Source of the DNA: JACRAO01 sp964490895
GTDB taxonomy: Bacteria; Bdellovibrionota; UBA1018
DNA: 51,371 bases
Direction of reading: 5' to 3'
Assembly: GCA_964490895.1 (NCBI GenBank)
Contig: CAZBEI010000088.1
Location: 1 to 51,371 of the forward strand
The notes under the pieces are model-generated. The model did not search any database and had not been told where the DNA came from. It saw only the letters and a program-made list of their open reading frames with translations. The position numbers and the translations under genes were made by a program. Positions 26,190 through 32,921 of the stretch are shown here, in pieces; positions within the stretch are counted from its first letter, which is position 1; the number at the start of each line of letters is the position of its first letter.

Positions 26190-27124
26190 AGGTAAGCCAG
26201 ATCTTCCCAGCCGTGAATAAAAGTAAGGGGGATCGAATCTAGTCCAATCCATGTTCGCAGGGCTGCTTTTTCATCACAGGCAATGCGTGCTTGCTCCAGT
26301 TGTGCGCTTCGATTTATTTCCTGCTCATGTTGGAGGTCGAAAAGTGCGCTGAGGGAGTGAAAATTTTTTAGTCCCTCCCAATTTTTACATTCATTGTGTG
26401 TAGCCCCAAAATGGATAAGGCTTTTTCCTCTCCAAAGAGATCTGCGTTGAGGGTCATTTTTGTTGTCAAGCGGAATGCATAAAACAGCATGTGCAGCAGT
26501 GCTCCATGCTTGTTCTTCGTTTTCAAAAATCAGAACTGGAGAACTGGTTTTGAGTTGCAACTCTTTGTGTAGATTGATTGAAGATTCTTTTTTTCTATTC
26601 CAGAGCCAAATCTCATGCTGGGTCAACCATGGGGCTACAGCTTTTGCAATTTTTCCTGCGCCTATTACTAAAATGGGTTCTTTTTGTGGATTTACTGTAT
26701 GTTTTTGTAAGAGTTTTCTCGTGAGACTTCCATAGGATACTCCACCAAGATTTTGAAGGTACTGGGAGCGAATTTCTTTGCTGTCTTCGAAGAGTCTCTC
26801 AAATAATTTCTGTAACGCATTCTGGGTATGTGTTTGTTTATATTTTTCCCATGCCTCTTTGAATTGGTGGGAAATCTCCGTTTCGCCTGCGATCTCACTT
26901 TCAAGTCCTGAGATCACTTTGAGTAAAAAAGCATAGGCTTGTGTGCCTGTGAGAACAGGCATTTCCGTGGTAGGAGGAGGGCTAAAAAAAATCCAAATCT
27001 TGCGCAGGCAGGTGTCTAGAAAAAAGGCATTAAGAAAGTGGGTGTCAGTGCATTTCTGCAAATGAGCGGGGTCGATCAAGTGTTTTTTAGGCAAATGGAT
27101 GACGTTTAGTGCATCAAGTGACAT
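26177..27124 (-). CDS. hemA: Glutamyl-tRNA reductase, short and divergent
   Basis: A protein of 315 aa, against about 420 for most family members. It reduces Glu-tRNA to glutamate-1-semialdehyde. Visible features are the catalytic cysteine C39 in LDTCLRK, the substrate motif GLESEIAGETEISHQFKEAW, and a Rossmann NADPH site LVIGAGKIAKAVAPWL. The usual C-terminal dimerisation helix domain is reduced, ending at AALRTWIGLDSI. It is first in the haem operon, with hemCD overlapping by 13 bp. An 11-bp-spaced direct repeat sits 37-54 bp upstream. Identity is well supported by context despite divergence. Confidence 0.88.
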   Translation of the reverse strand: MSLDALNVIHLPKKHLIDPAHLQKCTDTHFLNAFFLDTCLRKIWIFFSPPPTTEMPVLTGTQAYAFLLKVISGLESEIAGETEISHQFKEAWEKYKQTHTQNALQKLFERLFEDSKEIRSQYLQNLGGVSYGSLTRKLLQKHTVNPQKEPILVIGAGKIAKAVAPWLTQHEIWLWNRKKESSINLHKELQLKTSSPVLIFENEEQAWSTAAHAVLCIPLDNKNDPQRRSLWRGKSLIHFGATHNECKNWEGLKNFHSLSALFDLQHEQEINRSAQLEQARIACDEKAALRTWIGLDSIPLTFIHGWEDLAYLCIN

Positions 27125-27160
27125 TTCTTACTTAACGATTACCAGAACTTCGATGCCCCT

Positions 27161-27178
27161 GTGTCACAGAAGTGTCAT
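27161..27178. promoter_or_regulatory. PhoB-box-like direct repeat upstream of hemA
   Basis: GTGTCAC-AGAA-GTGTCAT on the plus strand: two 7-bp half-sites with 4 nt between, an 11-bp period. OmpR/PhoB-family regulators bind repeats of this geometry, and the E. coli Pho box half-site CTGTCAT is close. It lies 37-54 bp upstream of the hemA start. The operon encodes its own OmpR/PhoB regulator, so autoregulation is a specific inference. Confidence 0.5.
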
Positions 27179-27191
27179 GGGATATGTGCCT

Positions 27192-27533
27192 TTACAAACC
27201 ACCAAGAAGTCTCAGTTTTTCCTTGATTTCTTTTAAAATCAAAGTTGGAATTTTTCCGAGTTGCTTTTTGAAGCGACCATTGTCGATTGCTCTATTTTGA
27301 TCAATCATGATTTCACAATCTTGGGTATTCCCAGAAAGATGTTTTGGCAAAAAAACTCGAATCATGCTTTCTCCAGTGAGATGGGTTGTACAGGGTAGGA
27401 TCCATGTAGAGGGATGCTCTTGTTCATTCAAATAATCTGTTTGAATCACTAAGACAGGACGGATTTTTCCTGGCTCACTTCCAAGGCGTGGGTTTAGATC
27501 TGCAAGATAAAGATGCCCATGTAGAACTTTCAC
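27192..27533 (-). CDS. MazF/PemK-family endoribonuclease toxin
   Basis: A protein of 113 aa, standard MazF length. Family blocks are GHLYLADLNPRLGSEPGKIRP (N-terminal strand and loop), RPVLVIQTDYLN, and the later CEIMIDQNRAIDNGRF strand-turn, which holds active-site-type residues. MazF toxins cleave mRNA at short sequences and are inhibited by the antitoxin encoded upstream, here 3 bp away on the same strand. hemA begins 67 bp downstream, so read-through into the haem operon is possible. Confidence 0.85.
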   Translation of the reverse strand: MKVLHGHLYLADLNPRLGSEPGKIRPVLVIQTDYLNEQEHPSTWILPCTTHLTGESMIRVFLPKHLSGNTQDCEIMIDQNRAIDNGRFKKQLGKIPTLILKEIKEKLRLLGGL

Positions 27534-27536
27534 GCT

Positions 27537-27836
27537 TTAATCCAGACCCTCTGCGCTCAAACAATCCAGCTCCTTGATCTCTTCTGAACTACTCATTGAC
27601 CTCGACTGAATAGATGCCTTTCGGTAGGCTATACGAAGTGACTTTCGATCTGTGGATTCTTTGAGGAGCCTTAGCCCTCGTCTAATGACGTCAACTTTTG
27701 TCTTTATCCCAAGAGCTTTCATCAAGCCATCCACAAGCTTGAGCTCAGCAGAGGGAAGTGTGATGCTCGATTTGGTATTAGTTTTAATACTAAAATAATA
27801 CCAAAAAAAAAGCAGGGCTGTCAATCTCATTTTCAT
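27537..27836 (-). CDS. Antitoxin for the MazF-like toxin (ribbon-helix-helix type)
   Basis: The frame gives 99 aa. The recognisable part starts near residue 18: a beta-strand KSSITLPSAEL followed by two helices with VDVIRRGLRLLKES, a ribbon-helix-helix DNA-binding antitoxin. The C-terminal tail is acidic (SSSEEIKELDCLS) and should wrap the toxin. The start is in doubt. A good promoter and a dyad (27772-27824) fall inside the N-terminal codons if translation begins at ATG 27836. The only in-frame codon upstream of the strand and near the predicted transcription start is ATT at 27787. Function is inferred from pairing with MazF. Confidence 0.72.
   Translation of the reverse strand: MKMRLTALLFFWYYFSIKTNTKSSITLPSAELKLVDGLMKALGIKTKVDVIRRGLRLLKESTDRKSLRIAYRKASIQSRSMSSSEEIKELDCLSAEGLD
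27772..27804. promoter_or_regulatory. Dyad operator candidate of the mazF-like operon
   Basis: Inverted repeat ttggtatta ... taataccaa with a 15-nt spacer that itself contains tttta-atac-taaaa. It covers the predicted -10 box of the antitoxin promoter, the usual place for autorepression by a ribbon-helix-helix antitoxin. Its half-site shares ttggtat with the hicAB operator. Confidence 0.6.
27795..27824 (-). promoter_or_regulatory. Sigma-70-type promoter of the mazF-like operon
   Basis: On the minus strand, a perfect -35 TTGACA (27819-27824) and TATTAT (27795-27800) are separated by 18 bp. Transcription should start near 27787, downstream of the longest antitoxin ORF start. Confidence 0.6.
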
Positions 27837-27864
27837 GGAGTGCCTCCGGTATATTTTAAAATTC

Positions 27865-27893
27865 TTGACCCTTTCGAGAATCAGTGTTTTAAC
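27865..27893 (+). promoter_or_regulatory. Promoter candidate for tRNA-Gly
   Basis: TTGACC at 27865-27870 and TTTAAC at 27888-27893, spacer 17 bp, ending 22 bp before the tRNA 5' end. Weak -10 but correct geometry. Confidence 0.45.
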
Positions 27894-27915
27894 CAGAGAG
27901 TTCTCTTACAAAGTC

Positions 27916-27989
27916 GCGGGTTTAGCTCAGTTGGCTAGAGCGCCACGTTGCCAACGTGGAGGTCGAGGGTTCGAGCCCCTTAACCCGCT
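27916..27989 (+). tRNA. tRNA-Gly (anticodon GCC)
   Basis: The cloverleaf can be drawn by eye. The acceptor stem is gcgggtt with aacccgc (7 bp) and discriminator T. The D-arm is tagctcagttggctagagc. The anticodon stem ccacg/cgtgg encloses loop ttgccaa, giving anticodon GCC for glycine GGC/GGT codons. The T-arm is gaggg-ttcgagc-ccctt. CCA is not encoded. It lies between the mazF-type operon and the cobalamin adenosyltransferase, transcribed toward the latter. Confidence 0.95.
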
Positions 27990-28026
27990 TATTAAAATCT
28001 AAAAACTTGGTTTATTGGCTGAGAGG

Positions 28027-28045
28027 GCTTGGAAGGCGAGCATGA
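28027..28045 (+). repeat. Duplicated translation-initiation segment, copy 1
   Basis: The 19-bp sequence gcttggaaggcgagcatga, containing a ggaagg Shine-Dalgarno and an ATG, is repeated exactly at 28101-28119. A weaker version without the ATG occurs near 28066-28080. Confidence 0.85.
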
Positions 28046-28119
28046 CAATGATAAAAATGTTTCCGAGCTGGAGGCGAGGACACTCTGCATTGCAAGCGCA
28101 GCTTGGAAGGCGAGCATGA
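28042..28119 (+). CDS. 25-codon upstream ORF, coupled to the adenosyltransferase
   Basis: ATG at 28042 opens a 25-residue frame (starting MTMIKMFPSWRRGH) ending in TGA at 28117-28119, which overlaps the adenosyltransferase ATG as ATGA. It has its own ggaagg Shine-Dalgarno at the same spacing as the main gene, because both lie in an exact 19-bp repeat. The peptide is rich in Arg, Trp and Gln. It may be a leader peptide or a by-product of the duplication. Translation is predicted, not shown. Confidence 0.45.
   Translation: MTMIKMFPSWRRGHSALQAQLGRRA
28101..28119 (+). repeat. Duplicated translation-initiation segment, copy 2
   Basis: Exact copy of 28027-28045. Its ATG (28116-28118) is the start of the adenosyltransferase gene. 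Confidence 0.85.
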
Positions 28120-28664
28120 AAATTTATACAAAACAGGGTGACGCGGGAGAGACAGGCCTATACGGAGGGATGCGAGTTTCTAAGGATGACCTGAGAGTAA
28201 AGGTATATGGGACGTTAGATGAGCTCAATGCTGTTTTGGGAGTGGTCTTAACAGAGGCCACTCTTGCAGAGGGAATTCGTATCAAACTGATCCGAATTCA
28301 AAATGAACTTTTTACTCTGGGATCAGAATTGGCCACACCTCGAGAGAAAAAAGTTGCCATTCAAACTCTCAGCGAAGCAGAGGTCACTCGATTAGAGCAT
28401 GAAATCGACGAGATGGAAAAAAATCTCTCACCCCTCAAAAATTTTATTTTGCCAGGGGGGTGTCTCTCTTCTGCTCACCTTCATTTTGCGCGTTCTGTGA
28501 GTCGTCGCGCAGAAAGAGAACTCATTACCTTGCACCATGATCAGCCTGTGAGAGCACTTGTATTACAGTATGTAAATCGGCTGAGTGATTATTTGTTCGT
28601 GATTGCACGGTTTGCAAATTTTAAAGCGAGCGTGCAAGATATTCTTTGGCAGCCCAAGTCCTGA
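28116..28664 (+). CDS. Cob(I)alamin adenosyltransferase, PduO type
   Basis: About 182 aa from ATG at 28116, chosen because MKIYTKQGDAGETGLYGG is the family N-terminus and ggaagg lies 5-6 nt upstream. It transfers adenosyl from ATP to cob(I)alamin to make coenzyme B12. The family blocks are the ATP loop TKQGDAGETGL, YGTLDELNAVLG, FILPGGCLSSAHLHFARSVSRRAER and YVNRLSDYLFVIAR. It is preceded by a coupled 25-codon upstream ORF. It converges on the lipoprotein gene with a 4-bp gap. No cobalamin riboswitch was recognised upstream. Confidence 0.93.
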   Translation: MKIYTKQGDAGETGLYGGMRVSKDDLRVKVYGTLDELNAVLGVVLTEATLAEGIRIKLIRIQNELFTLGSELATPREKKVAIQTLSEAEVTRLEHEIDEMEKNLSPLKNFILPGGCLSSAHLHFARSVSRRAERELITLHHDQPVRALVLQYVNRLSDYLFVIARFANFKASVQDILWQPKS

Positions 28665-28668
28665 AAAT

Positions 28669-30021
28669 CTAGTTCCAGAGCCTAGCGTTCGCTGCTTGAA
28701 TAGCTGCACTATTACAGTAGCTGTAGTTGTCAAAACGCTCGCCTTCGCATTTTTCTGAAATAGCAGCTACACTTGCATTTGCAAAATCCATCGTCACTTG
28801 GACATCGGATGGTGCAGAGCAGGAGTCAGTGGCTCCAGCTGCAAAAGCCGACACTGCGTTGCTTGTATAAAAGCTGTCTGTTGCAAAGTTCATGAGGCCT
28901 GCTTCTGTTGCCAGAGCGCTTGTGGTGGCTGCGACATAGTAGGTGTCTCTAAACTCTGTGCCACCAACGTAAGTTCGGTCGCGATCACCTTCATTGTAAG
29001 AACGCCCTTTGTACCCTCCGGCTAAGAACTTTAAGGTTTTGACGCTACTACCGGAAAAAGAAGCAACGGCATAGTTGTGATTTTTCCACGTGTTGCCGCC
29101 CCAAGTGTTTTCGTTGAACATTTTGGCAAGGATTTTATTGGCAGAGGTAATGGTCACACTGCCTTTGAATTTGCCCCAAGCTCCTTTGTAAACCATACTT
29201 GCGGTTCTGTCCTTAGTGGGGTCAAAACTTATAGTTCCATCCGCACCCACAGAGAGGGCTGCGCTCACAGTGCTTTGTCCTTGTCCACCATTGTCATTGT
29301 GGTCAGTCGTAGCAGTAAAGCTGCTACTTGCTTTATTGATTATAAATTCTTCGTTTCCAGTAGAGGCAGCAGCTGCACCATTGTCGCAAAACCAGAGCCT
29401 GACTTTGTAGACATCTGAGGTGACATCGTCACTTCCAAGGACTTTGATAAAGACAATCATGGTTTGCCCTTGCATGCTGGCAGTTACTTTTACAACCTTT
29501 GCTGCTGCGCCTTGAGCAAAGAGGGTGCTTCCAGTGCCGCTGCTGATTGTGACTCCACCTGTGGCAGTTGGCATGTTTTTCATGTAACACATGCTGGTTC
29601 CAGCTTGGAGCATGTGTCCAAAGGATTCGCCCACCATTTGAGACATGTAACAGGCTCCTTGTCCTCCAACACCAGCATCTACACCACCCCAATATTGAGC
29701 TTTTTGTGACGCAGTGGCTACTTGAGCGGTATTAATGGCAGCTACCATTCCATTCCAAAAGTAAGTGTCTGCATTGGCATCAGTCAAACTTGCTATCGTG
29801 GGGGGGGTTCCTGAAACTGCAAGATAGGAATCCAGCGAAGAGGCAAGAGCGGCGGCAGAGTTGGATTTAGCCATGTCAGAAAGACTCGGGAGGCTTGAGA
29901 GGTTTACGCTACTCAGAGCGCTTGCAGCAGAGCTTTCCGTCGAGGATTTTTTGCCGCAACTCACTGCAAAAACACCCATAGAAAGAGAAATGACTAAAAC
30001 TAAAAATCTATTTTTAAACAT
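28669..30021 (-). CDS. Lipoprotein of unknown function
   Basis: A protein of 450 aa. The N-terminus is a type II signal peptide with lipobox FAVSC (Cys at residue 22) followed by GKKSSTES and a Ser/Ala-rich linker. Later parts contain spaced cysteines (GACYMSQMV, TSMCYMKN, DSCSAPSDV, EKCEGERF) that could form disulfides, and Gly/Asn-rich strands. It has a strong ribosome binding site (aaaggag) and a good promoter. The residues after the lipobox are nearly the same as in the small lipoprotein at 38990. I do not recognise a family. Outer-membrane or periplasmic location is likely. Confidence 0.75.
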   Translation of the reverse strand: MFKNRFLVLVISLSMGVFAVSCGKKSSTESSAASALSSVNLSSLPSLSDMAKSNSAAALASSLDSYLAVSGTPPTIASLTDANADTYFWNGMVAAINTAQVATASQKAQYWGGVDAGVGGQGACYMSQMVGESFGHMLQAGTSMCYMKNMPTATGGVTISSGTGSTLFAQGAAAKVVKVTASMQGQTMIVFIKVLGSDDVTSDVYKVRLWFCDNGAAAASTGNEEFIINKASSSFTATTDHNDNGGQGQSTVSAALSVGADGTISFDPTKDRTASMVYKGAWGKFKGSVTITSANKILAKMFNENTWGGNTWKNHNYAVASFSGSSVKTLKFLAGGYKGRSYNEGDRDRTYVGGTEFRDTYYVAATTSALATEAGLMNFATDSFYTSNAVSAFAAGATDSCSAPSDVQVTMDFANASVAAISEKCEGERFDNYSYCNSAAIQAANARLWN

Positions 30022-30102
30022 ACGTTCTCCTTTTTAAATATACATGCGCAGGAATAAACTTTGCAGCATCAGCGTACGCACCACGTGTCACACAATATAT
30101 AA

Positions 30103-30131
30103 ATACTATATTAAAATAATACAGTATTCAA
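30103..30131 (-). promoter_or_regulatory. Promoter of the lipoprotein gene
   Basis: On the minus strand, TTGAAT (30126-30131) and TAGTAT (30103-30108) with a 17-bp spacer, about 80 bp upstream of the lipoprotein ATG, in AT-rich DNA. Confidence 0.5.
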
Positions 30132-30196
30132 CATAAAAAAATCCCTATGAGATAGAAGGGGTTGACTTCGATTGAGTGGAGTTTTATTGGGGAGAA

Positions 30197-30958
30197 ATGA
30201 TTGAAATCTACCCCAAACCAGGCCAGGTGGGAGGCAAGCTCATTCGGAATGTGATTGCTTTCATGAGGGAACAAGGTGTGGAGCTCCCAATAACTTCGCA
30301 TATCCTCATAGCAGTTTCTGGAGGTTCAGACTCGCTTTCACTAGCTCACCTCCTTATTCGCTACGGAAGGAGGGTTGTTACAAAAGAAAAAATTAGGCTG
30401 CTTCATATAAATCACGGTTGGAGAGGGAAGGAGTCTGAAAAAGATTTTAGGTTTGTCAAAAAATTTGCAGAGCAATGGAGTGTCCCGTTTTATGGGATAA
30501 AGCTCCAACAACAAAAAATTAAAAATGAATCTTTAGAAAATTTGGCACGTAAAGCTAGAAAAACGGTATATTTTGATTTTATAAAAAATAAAAAAATAGC
30601 GGAATTTGTTTTTACGGCTCACCACCTAGATGATTTGGCAGAGACAGTGCTTTGGAGGATTTTTACAGGAAAATTAAAAACACATGGCGGCGGGATTTTA
30701 TTTAAAACAGGTGTAGAGGTAAGGCCTTTGCTGACCTCTTGTAAAAAAGATTTACAAAAATATTTGAACGAAGAAAAGCTTTTGTGGAGAGAAGATGCGA
30801 CCAATCATGAGGGCCGGTTTTTACGTTCGAAAATGCGCCTCAGGTTAATGCCAGAGATTGAAAAGCTGTTCCCCCGGGCAACTCGGTATTTGTTAGAGCA
30901 GGCTTTCGAAGCACAAAAGAAATACAAAGAAGCTCAGAAGGAGCTCAAACTCAATTGA
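30197..30958 (+). CDS. tilS: tRNA(Ile)-lysidine synthase (short form)
   Basis: About 253 aa from ATG at 30197 with ggggag just upstream; GTG 30176 is an alternative. It converts C34 of tRNA-Ile2 to lysidine so that AUA codons are read correctly. The PP-loop ATP site is AVSGGSDSLSLAHLL. HINHGWRG, the HHLDDLAETVLWR box and REDATNHEGRFLRSKMR are diagnostic. It ends just after the catalytic core, lacking the C-terminal tRNA-binding domains of long TilS proteins. It is located immediately before ftsH, a common arrangement. Confidence 0.93.
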   Translation: MIEIYPKPGQVGGKLIRNVIAFMREQGVELPITSHILIAVSGGSDSLSLAHLLIRYGRRVVTKEKIRLLHINHGWRGKESEKDFRFVKKFAEQWSVPFYGIKLQQQKIKNESLENLARKARKTVYFDFIKNKKIAEFVFTAHHLDDLAETVLWRIFTGKLKTHGGGILFKTGVEVRPLLTSCKKDLQKYLNEEKLLWREDATNHEGRFLRSKMRLRLMPEIEKLFPRATRYLLEQAFEAQKKYKEAQKELKLN

Positions 30959-30995
30959 ACTTTCAATTTTGGCATGCTAGCGTATCATTATACAT

Positions 30996-32903
30996 ATGAA
31001 GTCATCTCATAAAACACTTGCCCTTTGGCTTGTTCTCATTCTGATTTTTGCCAGTCTTTTTAAGGCCTTTGAAGGTGGGACCCGGAACAAGAAAGACCTT
31101 AAGTTTAGCGAATTTGTACAACTTGTAAAAGAAGGCAAAGTGACCGATGTCACTTTCAAGGTAGATAATATCATTGCCGGAAATCTCAAAGAACCTGGTC
31201 CAGATGGCCGAAAAACCTTCGAGACTGTTGGAGATACAAATAATTCTAAAATATTTGAGCTTTTAGAAAAAAATAACATCATCCCTAATTATGAAAGAGT
31301 TGAAAAATCTCCTCGGCTTGAGCAGTTTTTGATGAATTGGCTTCCAATGATTGTTTTCTTTTTGCTTTTTTTCTTTGTGATTCGACAAATCCAAGTGGGT
31401 GGAGGGAAAGCCATGTCGTTTGGAAAGAGCAAAGCTCGACTCCTTAACGAATCCACCAAAAAAGTAACTTTCAAAGATGTCGCGGGTGTTGAGGAAGCAA
31501 AACAAGAACTCGAAGAAATTATTGCCTTTCTGAAAGATCCTAAAAAATTTACCAAACTAGGTGGTCGGATTCCAAAGGGTGTTTTACTTATGGGACCACC
31601 CGGAACCGGCAAAACTCTTTTGGCAAAAGCGATTGCGGGAGAGGCAGTCGTTCCTTTTTTCTCCATATCTGGATCTGATTTTGTAGAAATGTTTGTGGGT
31701 GTTGGGGCTTCGCGAGTGAGAGATTTATTTGAACAAGGGAAAAAGCATGCACCCTGCATAGTCTTTATTGATGAAATTGACGCAGTTGGCAGGCATAGGG
31801 GAGCAGGCCTCGGTGGCGGCCATGACGAGAGAGAGCAAACTTTGAATCAACTTTTAGTTGAGATGGATGGATTTGAGTCCAATGAGGGAGTGATCCTGAT
31901 TGCGGCCACCAATAGACCTGATGTTTTAGATCCTGCACTTTTACGTCCAGGTCGTTTTGATAGACGTGTAGTTGTTTCCTTCCCCGATGTAAAAGGGCGT
32001 GAGGCCATTCTGCGGGTTCACACGCGCAAAACACCAGTCGCTACCAATATCAATCTTTCTGTTATTGCTCGTGGCACACCTGGATTCTCTGGGGCTGATT
32101 TGGAAAATCTAGTAAACGAAGCAGCTCTTTTAGCTGCTCGTCTAGATAAAAAATTTATTGAAATGCACGATTTTGAGCAAGCTAAAGACAAAGTATTGAT
32201 GGGCGCAGAAAGAAAAAGCATGGTCCTTACAGAGCAAGAAAAAAGAACAACCGCATACCATGAGTCAGGACATACGTTGGTTGGCAAATATTTGCCCGGG
32301 TCAGATCCCATCCATAAAGTCACCATCATTCCGCGGGGCATGGCGTTGGGAATGACTCAGACTTTGCCCAGCGAAGACCGCGTTAATTTATCCCGAGAAA
32401 GAGCAGAAAATAATATTGCTCTCCTGATGGGCGGACGCGCCGCAGAAGAGTTGGTCTTGGGTCAAAAAACAACAGGCGCAGGGAATGACATCGAAAAAGC
32501 CACTGAGCTTGCCCGAAGGATGGTCTGTGAGTGGGGAATGAGTGATATTTTAGGTCCTTTAGCGTTTGGGCAAAAAGAAGAGGCTATTTTTTTAGGGCGA
32601 GAAATTGCTCAGCACCGGGATTATTCTGAACAAACGGCTCAAACCATTGATCGGGAAATTCGAGACATCGTAGAAAGAAATTATAAGCGAGCTAAGGATA
32701 TATTAGAAAATAATTTGCCGATTCTACATGACATGGCTGCAGCGTTACTTGAATATGAAACTCTCAATGGAGAGGAAGTAGAAAGAATTGTTCAGGGAAA
32801 AAAAATTGAGAGAAAAAAAGAGGCTCCTGTGGTAGTCGAACAAACCCCCGCTGGAGCGATTGAGGGGGGTGGAGGTCCCACTCCAGCTCCACTTCCGGCC
32901 TAA
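30996..32903 (+). CDS. ftsH: ATP-dependent zinc metalloprotease FtsH
   Basis: A protein of 635 aa, normal length. A membrane-bound AAA+ protease that degrades unstable cytosolic and membrane proteins. Membrane helices are at about 8-26 and 113-133 around a small periplasmic domain. Walker A GPPGTGKT is at 200-207 and Walker B FIDEIDAVGRHR follows. The second region of homology is NRPDVLDPALLRPGRFDR, and the zinc motif HESGH is at 422-426. The C-terminus is Pro/Gly-rich. It follows tilS by 37 bp. folP, frequent after ftsH, is absent and cdaA follows instead. Confidence 0.98.
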   Translation: MKSSHKTLALWLVLILIFASLFKAFEGGTRNKKDLKFSEFVQLVKEGKVTDVTFKVDNIIAGNLKEPGPDGRKTFETVGDTNNSKIFELLEKNNIIPNYERVEKSPRLEQFLMNWLPMIVFFLLFFFVIRQIQVGGGKAMSFGKSKARLLNESTKKVTFKDVAGVEEAKQELEEIIAFLKDPKKFTKLGGRIPKGVLLMGPPGTGKTLLAKAIAGEAVVPFFSISGSDFVEMFVGVGASRVRDLFEQGKKHAPCIVFIDEIDAVGRHRGAGLGGGHDEREQTLNQLLVEMDGFESNEGVILIAATNRPDVLDPALLRPGRFDRRVVVSFPDVKGREAILRVHTRKTPVATNINLSVIARGTPGFSGADLENLVNEAALLAARLDKKFIEMHDFEQAKDKVLMGAERKSMVLTEQEKRTTAYHESGHTLVGKYLPGSDPIHKVTIIPRGMALGMTQTLPSEDRVNLSRERAENNIALLMGGRAAEELVLGQKTTGAGNDIEKATELARRMVCEWGMSDILGPLAFGQKEEAIFLGREIAQHRDYSEQTAQTIDREIRDIVERNYKRAKDILENNLPILHDMAAALLEYETLNGEEVERIVQGKKIERKKEAPVVVEQTPAGAIEGGGGPTPAPLPA

Positions 32904-32921
32904 CCTGTATAAGAAAGATAA

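Noticed and set aside
27916..27989. tRNA-Gly as an integration site for a genomic island
   Set aside because: No copy of the tRNA 3' end was found elsewhere in the window, and neither an integrase nor a boundary is visible. The nearby toxin-antitoxin pair alone is not enough.
27837..28116. Cobalamin riboswitch upstream of the adenosyltransferase
   Set aside because: No B12-box was recognised, and the space is occupied by tRNA-Gly and the duplicated start region.
30132..30160. Possible minus-strand terminator (ccctatgagatagaagggg with an A/T run)
   Set aside because: The stem relies on G-U pairs and a mismatch, and no minus-strand gene ends there.
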